DNA of 20,361 nucleotides, from NCBI GenBank assembly GCA_964545665.1, contig CAZJGF010000017.1, forward strand, positions 1 through 20,361, in the 5' to 3' direction. The stretch comes from CAZJGF01 sp964545665. Lineage in GTDB: Bacteria; Chloroflexota; Dehalococcoidia; GIF9; AB-539-J10. The notes beneath the pieces are model-generated. The model saw only the letters and a list, made by a program, of their open reading frames with translations, searched no databases and was not told the DNA's origin. The first letter of the stretch is position 1, and every line of letters begins with the position of its first letter. The position numbers were made by a program, and so were the translations under genes. Shown piece after piece: positions 1-6,913 of the stretch.

Positions 1-12
1 TCAGAAAAATGA

Positions 13-147
13 CACGGCTTCTATCATTGTCCGGGTGAAGAAGTTCCCCTGTTTGGCGTTGAGCTAACCCAGCTATTGGAATTGGCTACGCCTGTCCCTT
101 ATAATGCAAAAGCAGAGGATAATCAGGAAGTGGGATTCTGTTCCTAG
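13..147 (+). other. Possible 3' tail of an upstream gene (uncertain)
   Basis: An open frame of 44 codons runs from just after an in-frame TGA (bases 10-12) to a TAG at 145-147. Its translation begins HGFYHCPGEEVPLF and looks more protein-like than the other frames. No start codon with a ribosome-binding site precedes it, and the TGA breaks any link to coding sequence outside the window. It could be the end of a gene broken by a frameshift or stop, or chance. No family was recognised. Confidence 0.2.
76..105 (+). promoter_or_regulatory. Candidate sigma-70-type promoter for the pth cluster
   Basis: TTGGAA (76-81) and TATAAT (100-105) are separated by 18 bases. Transcription would begin near 112, giving a leader of about 68 bases before the GTG at 180. 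The match is good by eye, but the box lies inside the uncertain open frame at 13-147, so it could be coincidental. Confidence 0.4.
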
Positions 148-179
148 GATTTTGGCGTCCGCGCTTCTCGGAAACTGAA

Positions 180-764
180 GTGACAAGAATTATCGTAGGT
201 TTGGGTAATCCGGGCAGGGGCTATGGGCACAATCGCCATAATGTTGGCTTCCACTGTTTAAATTACTTTGCCAGGCTTCATTCTATTCGCTTTGACCGCA
301 AACAGTGCCAGGCTAGGGTAGGCGTCGGCGAAGTAGCCGGTAGCGAATTGTTGCTGGCTAAGCCTCAGACCTTTGTGAACCTCAGCGGCATAGTAGTAAG
401 TTGCTTGATGCGTAAACATGATATTCCCCTTAGTGGCCTTTTGGTGATCTGCGATGACCTTGATTTGCCTTTGGGCAAGGTTCGGCTGCGTCCCAATGGT
501 GGCTCGGGGGGGCATAATGGTATGAAATCGATTATTTCCGCCCTGGGGAGCGAGGATTTCCCTCGAATCAGGGTGGGCATTGGGCGGCCTATGCAGTCTG
601 AAGGATTATCGAATGTTAATGAAGACGTAATAGTCCGTTATGTGCTCGGCGATTTTACTCCTGAGGAGGAAAAGGTGATTAAGTCAACAATTGTCACAGT
701 AGCTGAAGCCATCGATTGCTTTCTTAGCCAGGGAGTAGAAGTGGCAATGAGGAAGTTCAACTAG
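180..764 (+). CDS. pth: Peptidyl-tRNA hydrolase
   Basis: This enzyme cleaves the ester bond between peptide and tRNA on peptidyl-tRNAs dropped by stalled ribosomes, recycling tRNA in the cytoplasm. The 194-residue product has the normal length for bacterial Pth. Visible signatures are the N-terminal VGLGNPG, NRHNVG with catalytic His20, NLSG near 67-70, the DDLDLPLG block with Asp92/Asp93, and GGSGGHNG with Asn113. The start is GTG; the ribosome-binding site is weak (GGAAACTGAAG). It is the first gene of a same-strand cluster followed 19 bases later by a LOG-type gene and then enolase. Family assignment is secure; only the start is slightly open. Confidence 0.96.
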   Translation: MTRIIVGLGNPGRGYGHNRHNVGFHCLNYFARLHSIRFDRKQCQARVGVGEVAGSELLLAKPQTFVNLSGIVVSCLMRKHDIPLSGLLVICDDLDLPLGKVRLRPNGGSGGHNGMKSIISALGSEDFPRIRVGIGRPMQSEGLSNVNEDVIVRYVLGDFTPEEEKVIKSTIVTVAEAIDCFLSQGVEVAMRKFN

Positions 765-769
765 TGTAG

Positions 770-775
770 TATAAT
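770..775 (+). promoter_or_regulatory. TATAAT box just upstream of the LOG-type gene
   Basis: A perfect TATAAT lies 8 bases before the GTG at 784 and 17 before the ATG at 793. No clear -35 was found. If used, transcription would begin near 782, giving a leaderless GTG message or an 11-base leader for the ATG. Confidence 0.35.
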
Positions 776-792
776 TTGCAAAAGTGTTTAAG

Positions 793-1275
793 ATGATTGT
801 TGCAGTTATTGGTGATTCCTCCTGTTCTGCAGAGGAAGCTAGGTTAGCTGAAGCTGTAGGGGAAGAATTGGCTCAGTGTGGTGCTACTGTAATTTGTGGT
901 GGTCTGGGTGGTGTGATGGAGGCGGTCTGTCGTGGAGCTAAATCAAAAGGTGGCTTGACCGTTGGCATTTTGCCCGGTGAAGATTCGAGCATGGCTAATC
1001 CGTATGTGGATGTTCCCATAGCCACCGGCGTGGGTTACGCCAGAAATATGGCGGTGGTTAAATCGGCTGAGGCAGTGATTGCCATTGGCGGCAGCTACGG
1101 CACGCTCAGTGAGATCGCTTATGCCTTGAAGAGAGACATTCCAGTGATTGGCTTGAATACCTGGTCGTTGTCTCGAAATGGTCGAGAGGATGGTTCTATA
1201 ATTAGGGTCCATAGTGCTGTAGAGGCGGTGGAGAAGGCAATTTCTTTAGCTAAGAGGAGGGTTGGATATGGGTGA
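793..1275 (+). CDS. TIGR00725 / LOG-type Rossmann-fold protein
   Basis: The product is about 160 residues and belongs to the SLOG superfamily, which includes lysine-decarboxylase-like LOG proteins, TIGR00725 proteins and molybdenum-cofactor carriers. Key blocks are the N-terminal IGDSS strand-loop, GGLGGVMEAVCRGA near 36-49, and GGSYGTLSE at 99-107, which replaces the PGGxGTxxE motif of cytokinin-type LOG phosphoribohydrolases. The fold suggests nucleotide or nucleotide-derivative binding; the substrate is unknown, and phosphoribohydrolase activity should not be assumed because the motif differs. A GTG start at 784 would add three residues; ATG 793 gives the usual N-terminus. The last bases overlap the enolase start, so the two are probably co-translated. 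Confidence 0.85.
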   Translation: MIVAVIGDSSCSAEEARLAEAVGEELAQCGATVICGGLGGVMEAVCRGAKSKGGLTVGILPGEDSSMANPYVDVPIATGVGYARNMAVVKSAEAVIAIGGSYGTLSEIAYALKRDIPVIGLNTWSLSRNGREDGSIIRVHSAVEAVEKAISLAKRRVGYG

Positions 1276-2590
1276 AATGCATTTAGAGATGGCAAGTATC
1301 GAGGATGTTAGGGCCAGGGAAATTCTCGATTCCCGGGGCAACCCCACAGTAGAGGTAGAAGTGGCACTGGTTGATGGCAGTGTTGGCGTGGCTTCTGTCC
1401 CCTCAGGGGCCAGCACTGGCAAACACGAAGCGGTAGAGCTTCGCGATGGGGATAAATCTAGATATGGTGGGCTCAGCGTTCTTAAAGCGGTAAGCCACGT
1501 TAACGATGACATTGCTCCAGAAATAATAGGCATGTCTGCCTTAGAGCAGGCAGCTATTGACCAGAAGTTGATTGGGCTTGATGGCACTGCCAATAAGTCT
1601 CGCCTTGGAGCTAATGCTATCCTGGGGGTATCTTTGGCAGTAGCCAAAGCTGGGGCTAGTTTTCTGGGTCTTCCGTTACATCGCTATTTGGGTGGAGCAC
1701 AAGCCAATCTGCTGCCTGTCCCGATGCTAAATATCTTGAATGGTGGTAAACATGCTCTGGGCTCTACCGATTTTCAGGAGTTTATGGTAGTGCCGGTGGG
1801 TGCTGCTGATTTTGCCCAGGCCATGCAAATGAGCAGCGAGATTTACCATTGTTTACATAAAGTTCTTAAGGATAAGGGATTGAATACCAATGTAGGTGAT
1901 GAGGGTGGTTTTGCTCCTCAGCTTTGCTCCAATAAAGAAGCGGTAGAGTTAATCCTAACAGCTATTGAGCTGGCAGGATACAAAGCTGGCGGAGACTGTT
2001 TTTTGGCACTCGACCCGGCAGCAAGCAGTTTCTATCAAGATGGTAAGTATGTCTTGACCAGGGAAGGTGTTACTCTTAGCTCTGTGGAGATGGTGGACTA
2101 TTATGCTAGCCTGGTATCCAGTTACCCTATCATCAGCATCGAGGATGGCTTGGCCGAAGATGACTGGGAAGGATGGTTATTGCTTACAGCTAAGTTAGGC
2201 AAGGAGATTCAGCTTGTGGGCGATGACCTTTATGTTACCAACATTGAGCGCCTCGAGAGAGGCATTGTGGAGAAAGCCTCCAACTCTATCCTTATCAAGC
2301 CGAATCAGATAGGCACGCTTAGCGAGACATTGGCTGCTGTCAAACGGGCACAAAGAGCGGGATGGACGACAATTATTAGTCACAGATCTGGTGAGACTGA
2401 GGATACCACTATTGCTGATTTATCGGTAGCTGTTGAGGCTGGATTTATCAAGACTGGCGCTCCGTGTCGTAGCGAGAGATTGGCTAAATACAATCGTCTT
2501 CTCAGGATAGAGGAGGAGCTGGGGGATAGCGCTCGCTATGCGGGCAAATGGGCCTTCTGTAATCTCGAGAAGATAAAGTCATGGAAATAA
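1268..2590 (+). CDS. eno: Enolase (phosphopyruvate hydratase)
   Basis: Enolase converts 2-phosphoglycerate to phosphoenolpyruvate in glycolysis and gluconeogenesis. The 440-residue product is slightly longer than usual because of an N-terminal extension before MASIEDV. Hallmarks are DSRGNPTVEVEV, SGASTGKHEAVELRD, GDEGGFAP with catalytic Glu212, Mg ligands at Asp249 (LALDP), Glu292 (SIEDGL) and the GDDL block at 318-321, LIKPNQIGTLSE with catalytic Lys344, SHRSGETED at 371-379 and IKTGAP with Lys395. ATG 1268 was chosen because an AGGAGG sits at ideal spacing; a TTG at 1262 is less likely. It overlaps the preceding gene by 8 bases and the next by 10, implying translational coupling. The active site appears intact. 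Confidence 0.98.
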   Translation: MGEMHLEMASIEDVRAREILDSRGNPTVEVEVALVDGSVGVASVPSGASTGKHEAVELRDGDKSRYGGLSVLKAVSHVNDDIAPEIIGMSALEQAAIDQKLIGLDGTANKSRLGANAILGVSLAVAKAGASFLGLPLHRYLGGAQANLLPVPMLNILNGGKHALGSTDFQEFMVVPVGAADFAQAMQMSSEIYHCLHKVLKDKGLNTNVGDEGGFAPQLCSNKEAVELILTAIELAGYKAGGDCFLALDPAASSFYQDGKYVLTREGVTLSSVEMVDYYASLVSSYPIISIEDGLAEDDWEGWLLLTAKLGKEIQLVGDDLYVTNIERLERGIVEKASNSILIKPNQIGTLSETLAAVKRAQRAGWTTIISHRSGETEDTTIADLSVAVEAGFIKTGAPCRSERLAKYNRLLRIEEELGDSARYAGKWAFCNLEKIKSWK

Positions 2591-3576
2591 TAGCTGGAGT
2601 CCATCAGATAAGACTTCCTTTTCCTCAAGGCATGTCAGGCTACACCAATGTATATGTAGTCGAGGGTAACAATGGCAATATCCTGATTGATAGTGGCTGG
2701 GGTGACTCGGAGGTGATTTGGGCTTTCAGAGAGGGACTGAGAGAGGATCGCCTCAAGTTTCAGGATATCAATTGGATTGTTATCACTCATATTCACCCTG
2801 ACCATTATGGTTTGGCAAGCAAGCTAAAAGAGCTCTGTGGAGCCGAGGTAACTGTTCATAGAACTGAGGCTGGACTCATCAATTCAAGATACAAAGATTT
2901 TGGTGGCCTGCTCAAGGATATGGGGGATATGCTTAGCAGTAACGGTGTTCCTCAAGCCGAGTTGGCTGAGTTGAAACAGGCCTCACTGTGGATGAAGCAA
3001 TTTGTTTCGCCTGACCTGCCTGATGTTACACTGGACGATGGAGATAGGATTTCCAACGGCTCGTTTGGATTTGAGATGTTGCGGACACCGGGGCATTCAC
3101 CAGGTCATATATGTCTCTATGAGGCGAAGAAGCGATGGCTGTTTTCCGGCGACCATGTTCTGTTTGATGCCATTCCTCACGTGGGGTTTCATCCCCAATC
3201 GGGGGATAATCCTCTGAAAGATTATATTGACTCTCTGAAAATGGTACATAGCCTTGGTGTGAATTTCGTTTTTCCAGGGCATGGGCCGGTGTTTAATAGC
3301 CTGAAGCTGAGAGCGGCGGAGATATTTGGTCATCACGAGCAGAGGAAAAGGGCTATTATGACAGTTTTGGATGATGGTTTGAAAACAGCCTATCAGGTGG
3401 CTGCCGAGATTCCCTGGAAGCTTGAAACGGGTGGCGTGCCCTTTAGTGATTTGGGGACCTGGGACAGGCGTTTAGCCATACTGGAGACCATTGCTTATCT
3501 CAAGCTATTAGCTTCTGAAGGCAGCGTCGGCAAGATTGACAGAGACGGAGTCTCGTTGTATTTATCAAAGGAATAG
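2581..3576 (+). CDS. Metallo-beta-lactamase-fold hydrolase with C-terminal winged helix
   Basis: A 331-residue cytoplasmic MBL-fold protein. The metal site is complete: HIHPDH at 70-75, TPGHSPGH at 169-176, SGDH with Asp191 and PGHG with His234, so a two-metal hydrolase is expected. The C-terminal part (about 250-325) resembles the small helical domain found in LACTB2-like and related hydrolases. The substrate cannot be told from sequence; thioesters, phosphodiesters and RNA are all used by relatives. It overlaps the end of eno by 10 bases and ends 17 bases before gap, so it is embedded between two glycolytic genes. That position hints at a metabolic or damage-repair role, but this is inference only. 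Confidence 0.88.
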   Translation: MEIIAGVHQIRLPFPQGMSGYTNVYVVEGNNGNILIDSGWGDSEVIWAFREGLREDRLKFQDINWIVITHIHPDHYGLASKLKELCGAEVTVHRTEAGLINSRYKDFGGLLKDMGDMLSSNGVPQAELAELKQASLWMKQFVSPDLPDVTLDDGDRISNGSFGFEMLRTPGHSPGHICLYEAKKRWLFSGDHVLFDAIPHVGFHPQSGDNPLKDYIDSLKMVHSLGVNFVFPGHGPVFNSLKLRAAEIFGHHEQRKRAIMTVLDDGLKTAYQVAAEIPWKLETGGVPFSDLGTWDRRLAILETIAYLKLLASEGSVGKIDRDGVSLYLSKE

Positions 3577-3593
3577 ACAAAGGAGGTAAGGCA

Positions 3594-4607
3594 ATGGTGA
3601 CGAAGGTAGGCATAAATGGCTTCGGGCGTATTGGCAGGTTGGCGCTTAAGGCGATAACAGAGCGGTGTAGTGGCAAGTTAGAGGTGGTGGCAGTGAATGA
3701 CCTTACCGATGCTGAAACCAACGCTCACCTTTTCAAATACGATAGCAATTATGGCATTTATCCTGGCAAAGTAGAGGCTAAAGACGATTCTATCGTAGTG
3801 GATGGTAGAGAGATAAGGGTCTTGGCTGAACGCGACCCGGCCGAGATCCCCTGGCGGGGTCATGGAGTGGATATTGTGATTGAATCAACAGGACTGTTTA
3901 CCCAGGCTGATAAGGCTGCTGCTCACCTTCAGGGTGGTGCCAGGAAGGTGATTATCTCAGCACCAGCCAGAGGTGAGGATATAACTGTTGTCCTTGGTGT
4001 CAACGAAAGCAAGTACGAGCCATCTAAGCATCACATCATATCCAATGGCTCTTGCACTACTAATTGCGTTGCTCCTGTGGTCAAAGTCCTCCACCAGAAC
4101 TTTGGAGTCGCCCGTGGGCTAATGACTACTATCCACTCTTATACTAATGACCAGAAGATTCTGGATGTATTTCATCGTGATTTGCGTCGAGCGAGGGCTG
4201 CTGCCATCAATATTATCCCTACTACTACTGGTGCTGCTCGCGTTGTGGGCGTAGTTATCCCAGAGCTTCAGGGGAAACTGCATGGAATTGCCATGAGGGT
4301 GCCCACATCTACCGTGTCCATTGTTGATTTTGTCGCTGACCTGGCTAGAAAGGTAACTGTTGAAGAGATCAACAGTGCTTTTCAGAGGGCTGCTGAAGGT
4401 GAGCTTAAGGGAATTGTAGAATATTGTGATGAGCCTTTGGTGAGCTCAGACTTCAAAGGCAATCCAGCCAGCGCTATTTTTGACTCCCTGAGCACAATGG
4501 TTATTGATGACAGTATGGTGAAGGTGTTAGCGTGGTACGACAATGAGTGGGGGTATAGCTGCCGTCTCGCTGATATTGCTGCCTATATTGCCAGTCAGGG
4601 GTCATAA
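3594..4607 (+). CDS. gap: Glyceraldehyde-3-phosphate dehydrogenase, type I
   Basis: It oxidises glyceraldehyde 3-phosphate to 1,3-bisphosphoglycerate with NAD. The 337-residue product has the full family length. Seen are NAD-binding INGFGRIGR near 7-15, Asp36 after strand two (favouring NAD over NADP), the catalytic SCTTNC with Cys154, His181 in TTIHSYTNDQ, PTTTGAA, and WYDNEWGYS near the C-terminus. An excellent AAGGAGGTAAG precedes the ATG. It closes the pth-to-gap cluster. The sequence shows no sign of truncation. Confidence 0.97.
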   Translation: MVTKVGINGFGRIGRLALKAITERCSGKLEVVAVNDLTDAETNAHLFKYDSNYGIYPGKVEAKDDSIVVDGREIRVLAERDPAEIPWRGHGVDIVIESTGLFTQADKAAAHLQGGARKVIISAPARGEDITVVLGVNESKYEPSKHHIISNGSCTTNCVAPVVKVLHQNFGVARGLMTTIHSYTNDQKILDVFHRDLRRARAAAINIIPTTTGAARVVGVVIPELQGKLHGIAMRVPTSTVSIVDFVADLARKVTVEEINSAFQRAAEGELKGIVEYCDEPLVSSDFKGNPASAIFDSLSTMVIDDSMVKVLAWYDNEWGYSCRLADIAAYIASQGS

Positions 4608-4611
4608 GCTA

Positions 4612-4641
4612 TTGACAAAGTTGTAACCTGAATTGCATTAT
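4612..4641 (+). promoter_or_regulatory. Candidate promoter for the zinc-ribbon membrane protein gene
   Basis: A perfect TTGACA (4612-4617) is followed after 18 bases by CATTAT (4636-4641); an overlapping TATATT lies at 4639-4644 with a longer spacer. It sits in the short gap after gap and before a gene with a strong GGAGGTGA ribosome-binding site, so that gene probably forms its own unit. Confidence 0.5.
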
Positions 4642-4671
4642 ATTGGCAAAACGAAGGATAGGAGGTGAAGA

Positions 4672-5088
4672 ATGTTCTGTCCAAAATGTGGCGCTGAAAA
4701 CCCCGAAGGGACTAAATTCTGCTCTAAGTGTGGTGCCGAGTTGGGTGTTTCTGGTCCGCCAGCGGAGACTGGCACTGGGTTATCAGCTAACGTAGCTGGG
4801 CTTCTTTGCTATGTTCTTGGTTGGATTTCGGGGATAGTCTTCCTGGTAATTGAGAAGAAGAGCAAATTCGTGAAGTTCCATGCCTGGCAATCCATCATGA
4901 CCTTTGGCGTGTTGACTGTGGCCTACCTTATTCTGTTTTCTATTCCAATTATCGGCTGGGTCATAGGCTGGATTATTTGGGTTCTGGGCCTCGTCTTGTG
5001 GATTATCCTGATGATTCAGGCGGGAACTGGGAAGATGTGGAAGCTGCCTCTGGCAGGTGAGTGGGCTGAGAAGCAAGCGAACAAGTAA
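4672..5088 (+). CDS. Zinc-ribbon membrane protein, UPF0132/DUF4870-like
   Basis: A 138-residue protein with two parts. The N-terminus is a short zinc ribbon: CPKC at 3-6 and CSKC at 17-20, with the usual CGAEN and CGAEL contexts. After a Gly/Pro-rich linker come about three hydrophobic segments (near 41-60, 72-91 and 93-116); the block GWISGIVFLVIEKKSKFVKF is typical of the UPF0132/DUF4870 family of small membrane proteins. Function is unknown for the family; the ribbon should face the cytoplasm. GGAGGTGAAG precedes the ATG. It appears monocistronic, between a promoter and a hairpin-rich gap. Confidence 0.82.
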   Translation: MFCPKCGAENPEGTKFCSKCGAELGVSGPPAETGTGLSANVAGLLCYVLGWISGIVFLVIEKKSKFVKFHAWQSIMTFGVLTVAYLILFSIPIIGWVIGWIIWVLGLVLWIILMIQAGTGKMWKLPLAGEWAEKQANK

Positions 5089-5215
5089 AGGCCCGTGGGC
5101 TTCGTTGCCCCTATCAAGCTTGGGCTGACTTTATAGCGTCGCTGATGGGGAGTTCCGCTTCGATAATCGTTTGCTCTATTTGGTCCTTGCGCTCCACGTG
5201 CCGGAATAGAAGCAG

Positions 5216-5246
5216 TCCGCATGGAGAGAATGTCTCTTCGTGCGGA
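5216..5246 (+). repeat. 13-bp stem-loop
   Basis: TCCGCA at 5216-5221 pairs with TGCGGA at 5241-5246, and the stem continues inward to GAGAG/CTCTT around a 5-base loop. Two of the 13 pairs are G-U wobbles that work only in a plus-strand transcript; on the minus strand they become mismatches. There is no following U run, so it is not a standard intrinsic terminator. Confidence 0.6.
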
Positions 5247-5339
5247 ATCTGCTGAGAACTTGGTTATTAGCTTGGCTACCTTTCCCGGCAAATCTGCGGA
5301 GTAGTGCCAATTGAAGTAGATTGCTTAGCAACCGTATTC

Positions 5340-5370
5340 GTCACTCTGAGCCCTATGGGCGAAGAGTGAC
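5340..5370. repeat. Palindromic repeat unit (GTCACTCTGAG family)
   Basis: GTCACTCT (5340-5347) and AGAGTGAC (5363-5370) are perfect inverted arms around a core with CCC/GGG. The motif GTCACTCTGAG...GCGAAGAGTGAC resembles the GTCATTCTGAG...GCGAAG repeats common in intergenic regions of many bacteria, and matches the sequences in the dnaX-recR gap of this window. A second hairpin, TCTATT/AATAGA at 5372-5390, follows directly. Confidence 0.65.
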
Positions 5371-5461
5371 ATCTATTACTAGTTAATAGAGACTCTCAAT
5401 TCAAGGCTTTGCCTGCTTTTCCGCTGGCTATAAACCTTTTTCTCACGTTTTCGTTTTCCTA

Positions 5462-5467
5462 TATAAT
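5462..5467 (+). promoter_or_regulatory. TATAAT box upstream of the sigma factor gene
   Basis: A perfect TATAAT ends 13 bases before the ATG at 5481, with no clear -35 and no ribosome-binding site. A start near 5474 would leave a leader of about 7 bases. Confidence 0.4.
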
Positions 5468-5480
5468 AGACATCAATCTG

Positions 5481-6023
5481 ATGTCTATTGAAAAGGATGT
5501 AGTCTCTCGAGCGATAAAGGGCGACGGAAAAGCCTTTGCCCAGCTTTATGAGGAGCATTTCGATAAGATATATCGTTATGTTTATCTCAAAGTGGGAAAC
5601 GAAGCTGAAGCTGAGGATTTGACTCAGGATGTGTTTGTTAAGGCTTTGGAGGCGATTGGCTCTTATAGGTGGCGAAATTTACCTTTTGCTTCCTGGATAT
5701 TCCGCATCGCTCATAACCAGGTGATTGATTACTTTAGGAAACAGGGTAAGGTGGAGAAGGTAGATTTAGAAGATGATGATGTAGCTCCTGTTGATGAATC
5801 AAATCCGGCACACATTGCTGAGCAGAGATTTGAAATTGCGGAATTAAGGGAGAATATAAAGAAGTTATCCCCAAGCCAACGTGAGGTAATCTCACTCCGT
5901 TTTGGTGCCGAGCTTTCTACTGCTGAAATAGCCGAGGCGTTGGGGAAAAGTACGGGGACAGTAAAGGCTTTGCAATACAATGGCATAGTGGCGTTAAGGA
6001 AGATGATGTTGGGTAATAAGTAG
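5481..6023 (+). CDS. RNA polymerase sigma factor, sigma-70 family (ECF-like)
   Basis: A 180-residue two-domain sigma factor. Region 2 spans about 20-90 with the typical DLTQDVFVKALE and the -10-recognising FASWIFRIAHNQVIDYFRKQ segment. An acidic linker follows (VDLEDDDVAPVDE), then region 4 at about 125-175 with LSPSQREVISLRF and a helix-turn-helix near 145-168 (STAEIAEALGKSTGTVKAL). Regions 1 and 3 are absent, as in ECF sigma factors. ATG 5481 was chosen over an upstream TTG at 5409, which would add an implausible hydrophobic leader that reads through the TATAAT box. The next gene, 9 bases downstream, encodes a single-pass membrane protein likely to act with it. Target genes are unknown. Confidence 0.92.
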   Translation: MSIEKDVVSRAIKGDGKAFAQLYEEHFDKIYRYVYLKVGNEAEAEDLTQDVFVKALEAIGSYRWRNLPFASWIFRIAHNQVIDYFRKQGKVEKVDLEDDDVAPVDESNPAHIAEQRFEIAELRENIKKLSPSQREVISLRFGAELSTAEIAEALGKSTGTVKALQYNGIVALRKMMLGNK

Positions 6024-6032
6024 GATAGAAAA

Positions 6033-6854
6033 ATGGAAGATATTCTGAATGAATGTCTGGAGCGCGTATCTAAAGGCGAAAGTATTGAAACTTGCCTCAA
6101 TGCTTATCCTGAGCAAGCATCTAAGTTGGAGCCTTTGCTGAGGATTAGCCTAATGCTTATGCAAAGCACTGCTGCTATTCGACCTGACGCTGAATACAAA
6201 GCCAGGGCCCGGTATCAGCTTCAAGCGATGTTTTATGACAGGCATGGGAAAGTGAAGAAGGAGGTCAGAATTCCTGTTTGGCACAAGAAGTGGGCTGTGG
6301 CTCTGACTAGTGTGGCGGTTATTTTGCTCGCTGGCGTCGGAGCAGCTGCTGCTTCGGCGGACGCTTTGCCTGATGATGCTCTTTATGATATCAAGTTGGC
6401 TGCAGAACAGGTGAGGATGACATTAGCTTTTTCTGATCTGGATGAAGCAAAACTTCATCTTCAATTTGCTGAGCGGAGGGCGGATGAAATGACTGAGATG
6501 GCTCGCCAGGGCAAGAGCGATGAAATTTCCATGCTAACCGAGCAAATTGCCAATCATCTGGGCAAAGTAGCTGTGGCGGAGGCAACGCCGGGAATCACGA
6601 AGGAAAAGCCGAGAGCATTGGCTCCTCCGGCTCCAGCCCCATCTGAAGAAGCAACAGCTGATGATGTAGGAAAGGATACTGGGGGGGGACTGGGGGCGGC
6701 GCTGAGCCAAAGCTGGGCAATGAATTTAGCTGTATTGGAGGGGGCGTTAGACAAAGCGCCAGAGGAACTCAAACCAGCTTTGGAGCAAGCTATTGATAGT
6801 CTGGCAAAAGACTATGACAGAACTATTTTCATCATAGAAGGTGGTTCAAGCTAA
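6033..6854 (+). CDS. DUF5667-type single-pass membrane protein, probable partner of the sigma factor
   Basis: A 273-residue protein. Residues 1-85 are a soluble helical region (LNECLERVSKGESIETCL, then YPEQASKLEPLLR), a hydrophobic segment spans about 87-109, and the extracytoplasmic part begins with ALPDDALYDIKLAAEQVRMT followed by LHLQFAERRADEM, the hallmark of DUF5667. A Pro/Ala-rich stretch near 195-210 links to a C-terminal helical region. Such proteins are often encoded next to sigma factors in Chloroflexota and Actinobacteria. The topology, with an N-terminal cytoplasmic part, fits an anti-sigma or sensor role, but the usual zinc anti-sigma HxxxCxxC motif is not present, so this role is inferred from position only. 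Confidence 0.75.
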   Translation: MEDILNECLERVSKGESIETCLNAYPEQASKLEPLLRISLMLMQSTAAIRPDAEYKARARYQLQAMFYDRHGKVKKEVRIPVWHKKWAVALTSVAVILLAGVGAAAASADALPDDALYDIKLAAEQVRMTLAFSDLDEAKLHLQFAERRADEMTEMARQGKSDEISMLTEQIANHLGKVAVAEATPGITKEKPRALAPPAPAPSEEATADDVGKDTGGGLGAALSQSWAMNLAVLEGALDKAPEELKPALEQAIDSLAKDYDRTIFIIEGGSS

Positions 6855-6894
6855 TAATTTAGGTAAAGAACTTCCTTGATTTGGTGGTGGGGAG

Positions 6895-6900
6895 TATAAT
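6895..6900 (+). promoter_or_regulatory. TATAAT box upstream of dnaX
   Basis: A perfect TATAAT ends 13 bases before the ATG at 6914, the same spacing as for the sigma factor gene. No convincing -35 was found; a start near 6907 would give a leader of about 7 bases. Confidence 0.35.
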
Positions 6901-6913
6901 AAAGGGCAAGCAG

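Larger units (their letters stand above)
5089..5480. other. Hairpin-rich intergenic region, no convincing gene
   Basis: This 392-base stretch contains a 13-bp hairpin at 5216-5246, a palindromic repeat at 5340-5370, a further 6-bp inverted repeat at 5372-5390 and a TATAAT at 5462-5467. On the minus strand, bases 5117-5263 are an open frame of 49 codons ending at TGA 5114-5116; its tail (RHVERKDQIEQTIIEAEL) looks protein-like, but no good start exists and a stop precedes it. It may be a decayed small gene, a structured RNA, or both signals may be chance. Confidence 0.5.

Noticed and set aside
5016..5291. 91-codon minus-strand open frame overlapping the end of the zinc-ribbon gene
   Set aside because: TTG start without a ribosome-binding site, translation of unnatural composition, and overlap with a real gene; the alternative frame in 5117-5263 looks better but is itself unsupported.
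5409..5480. Upstream TTG extension of the sigma factor
   Set aside because: It would add a hydrophobic leader encoded across a TATAAT box; sigma factors of this type start near MSIEKDVVSRAI.
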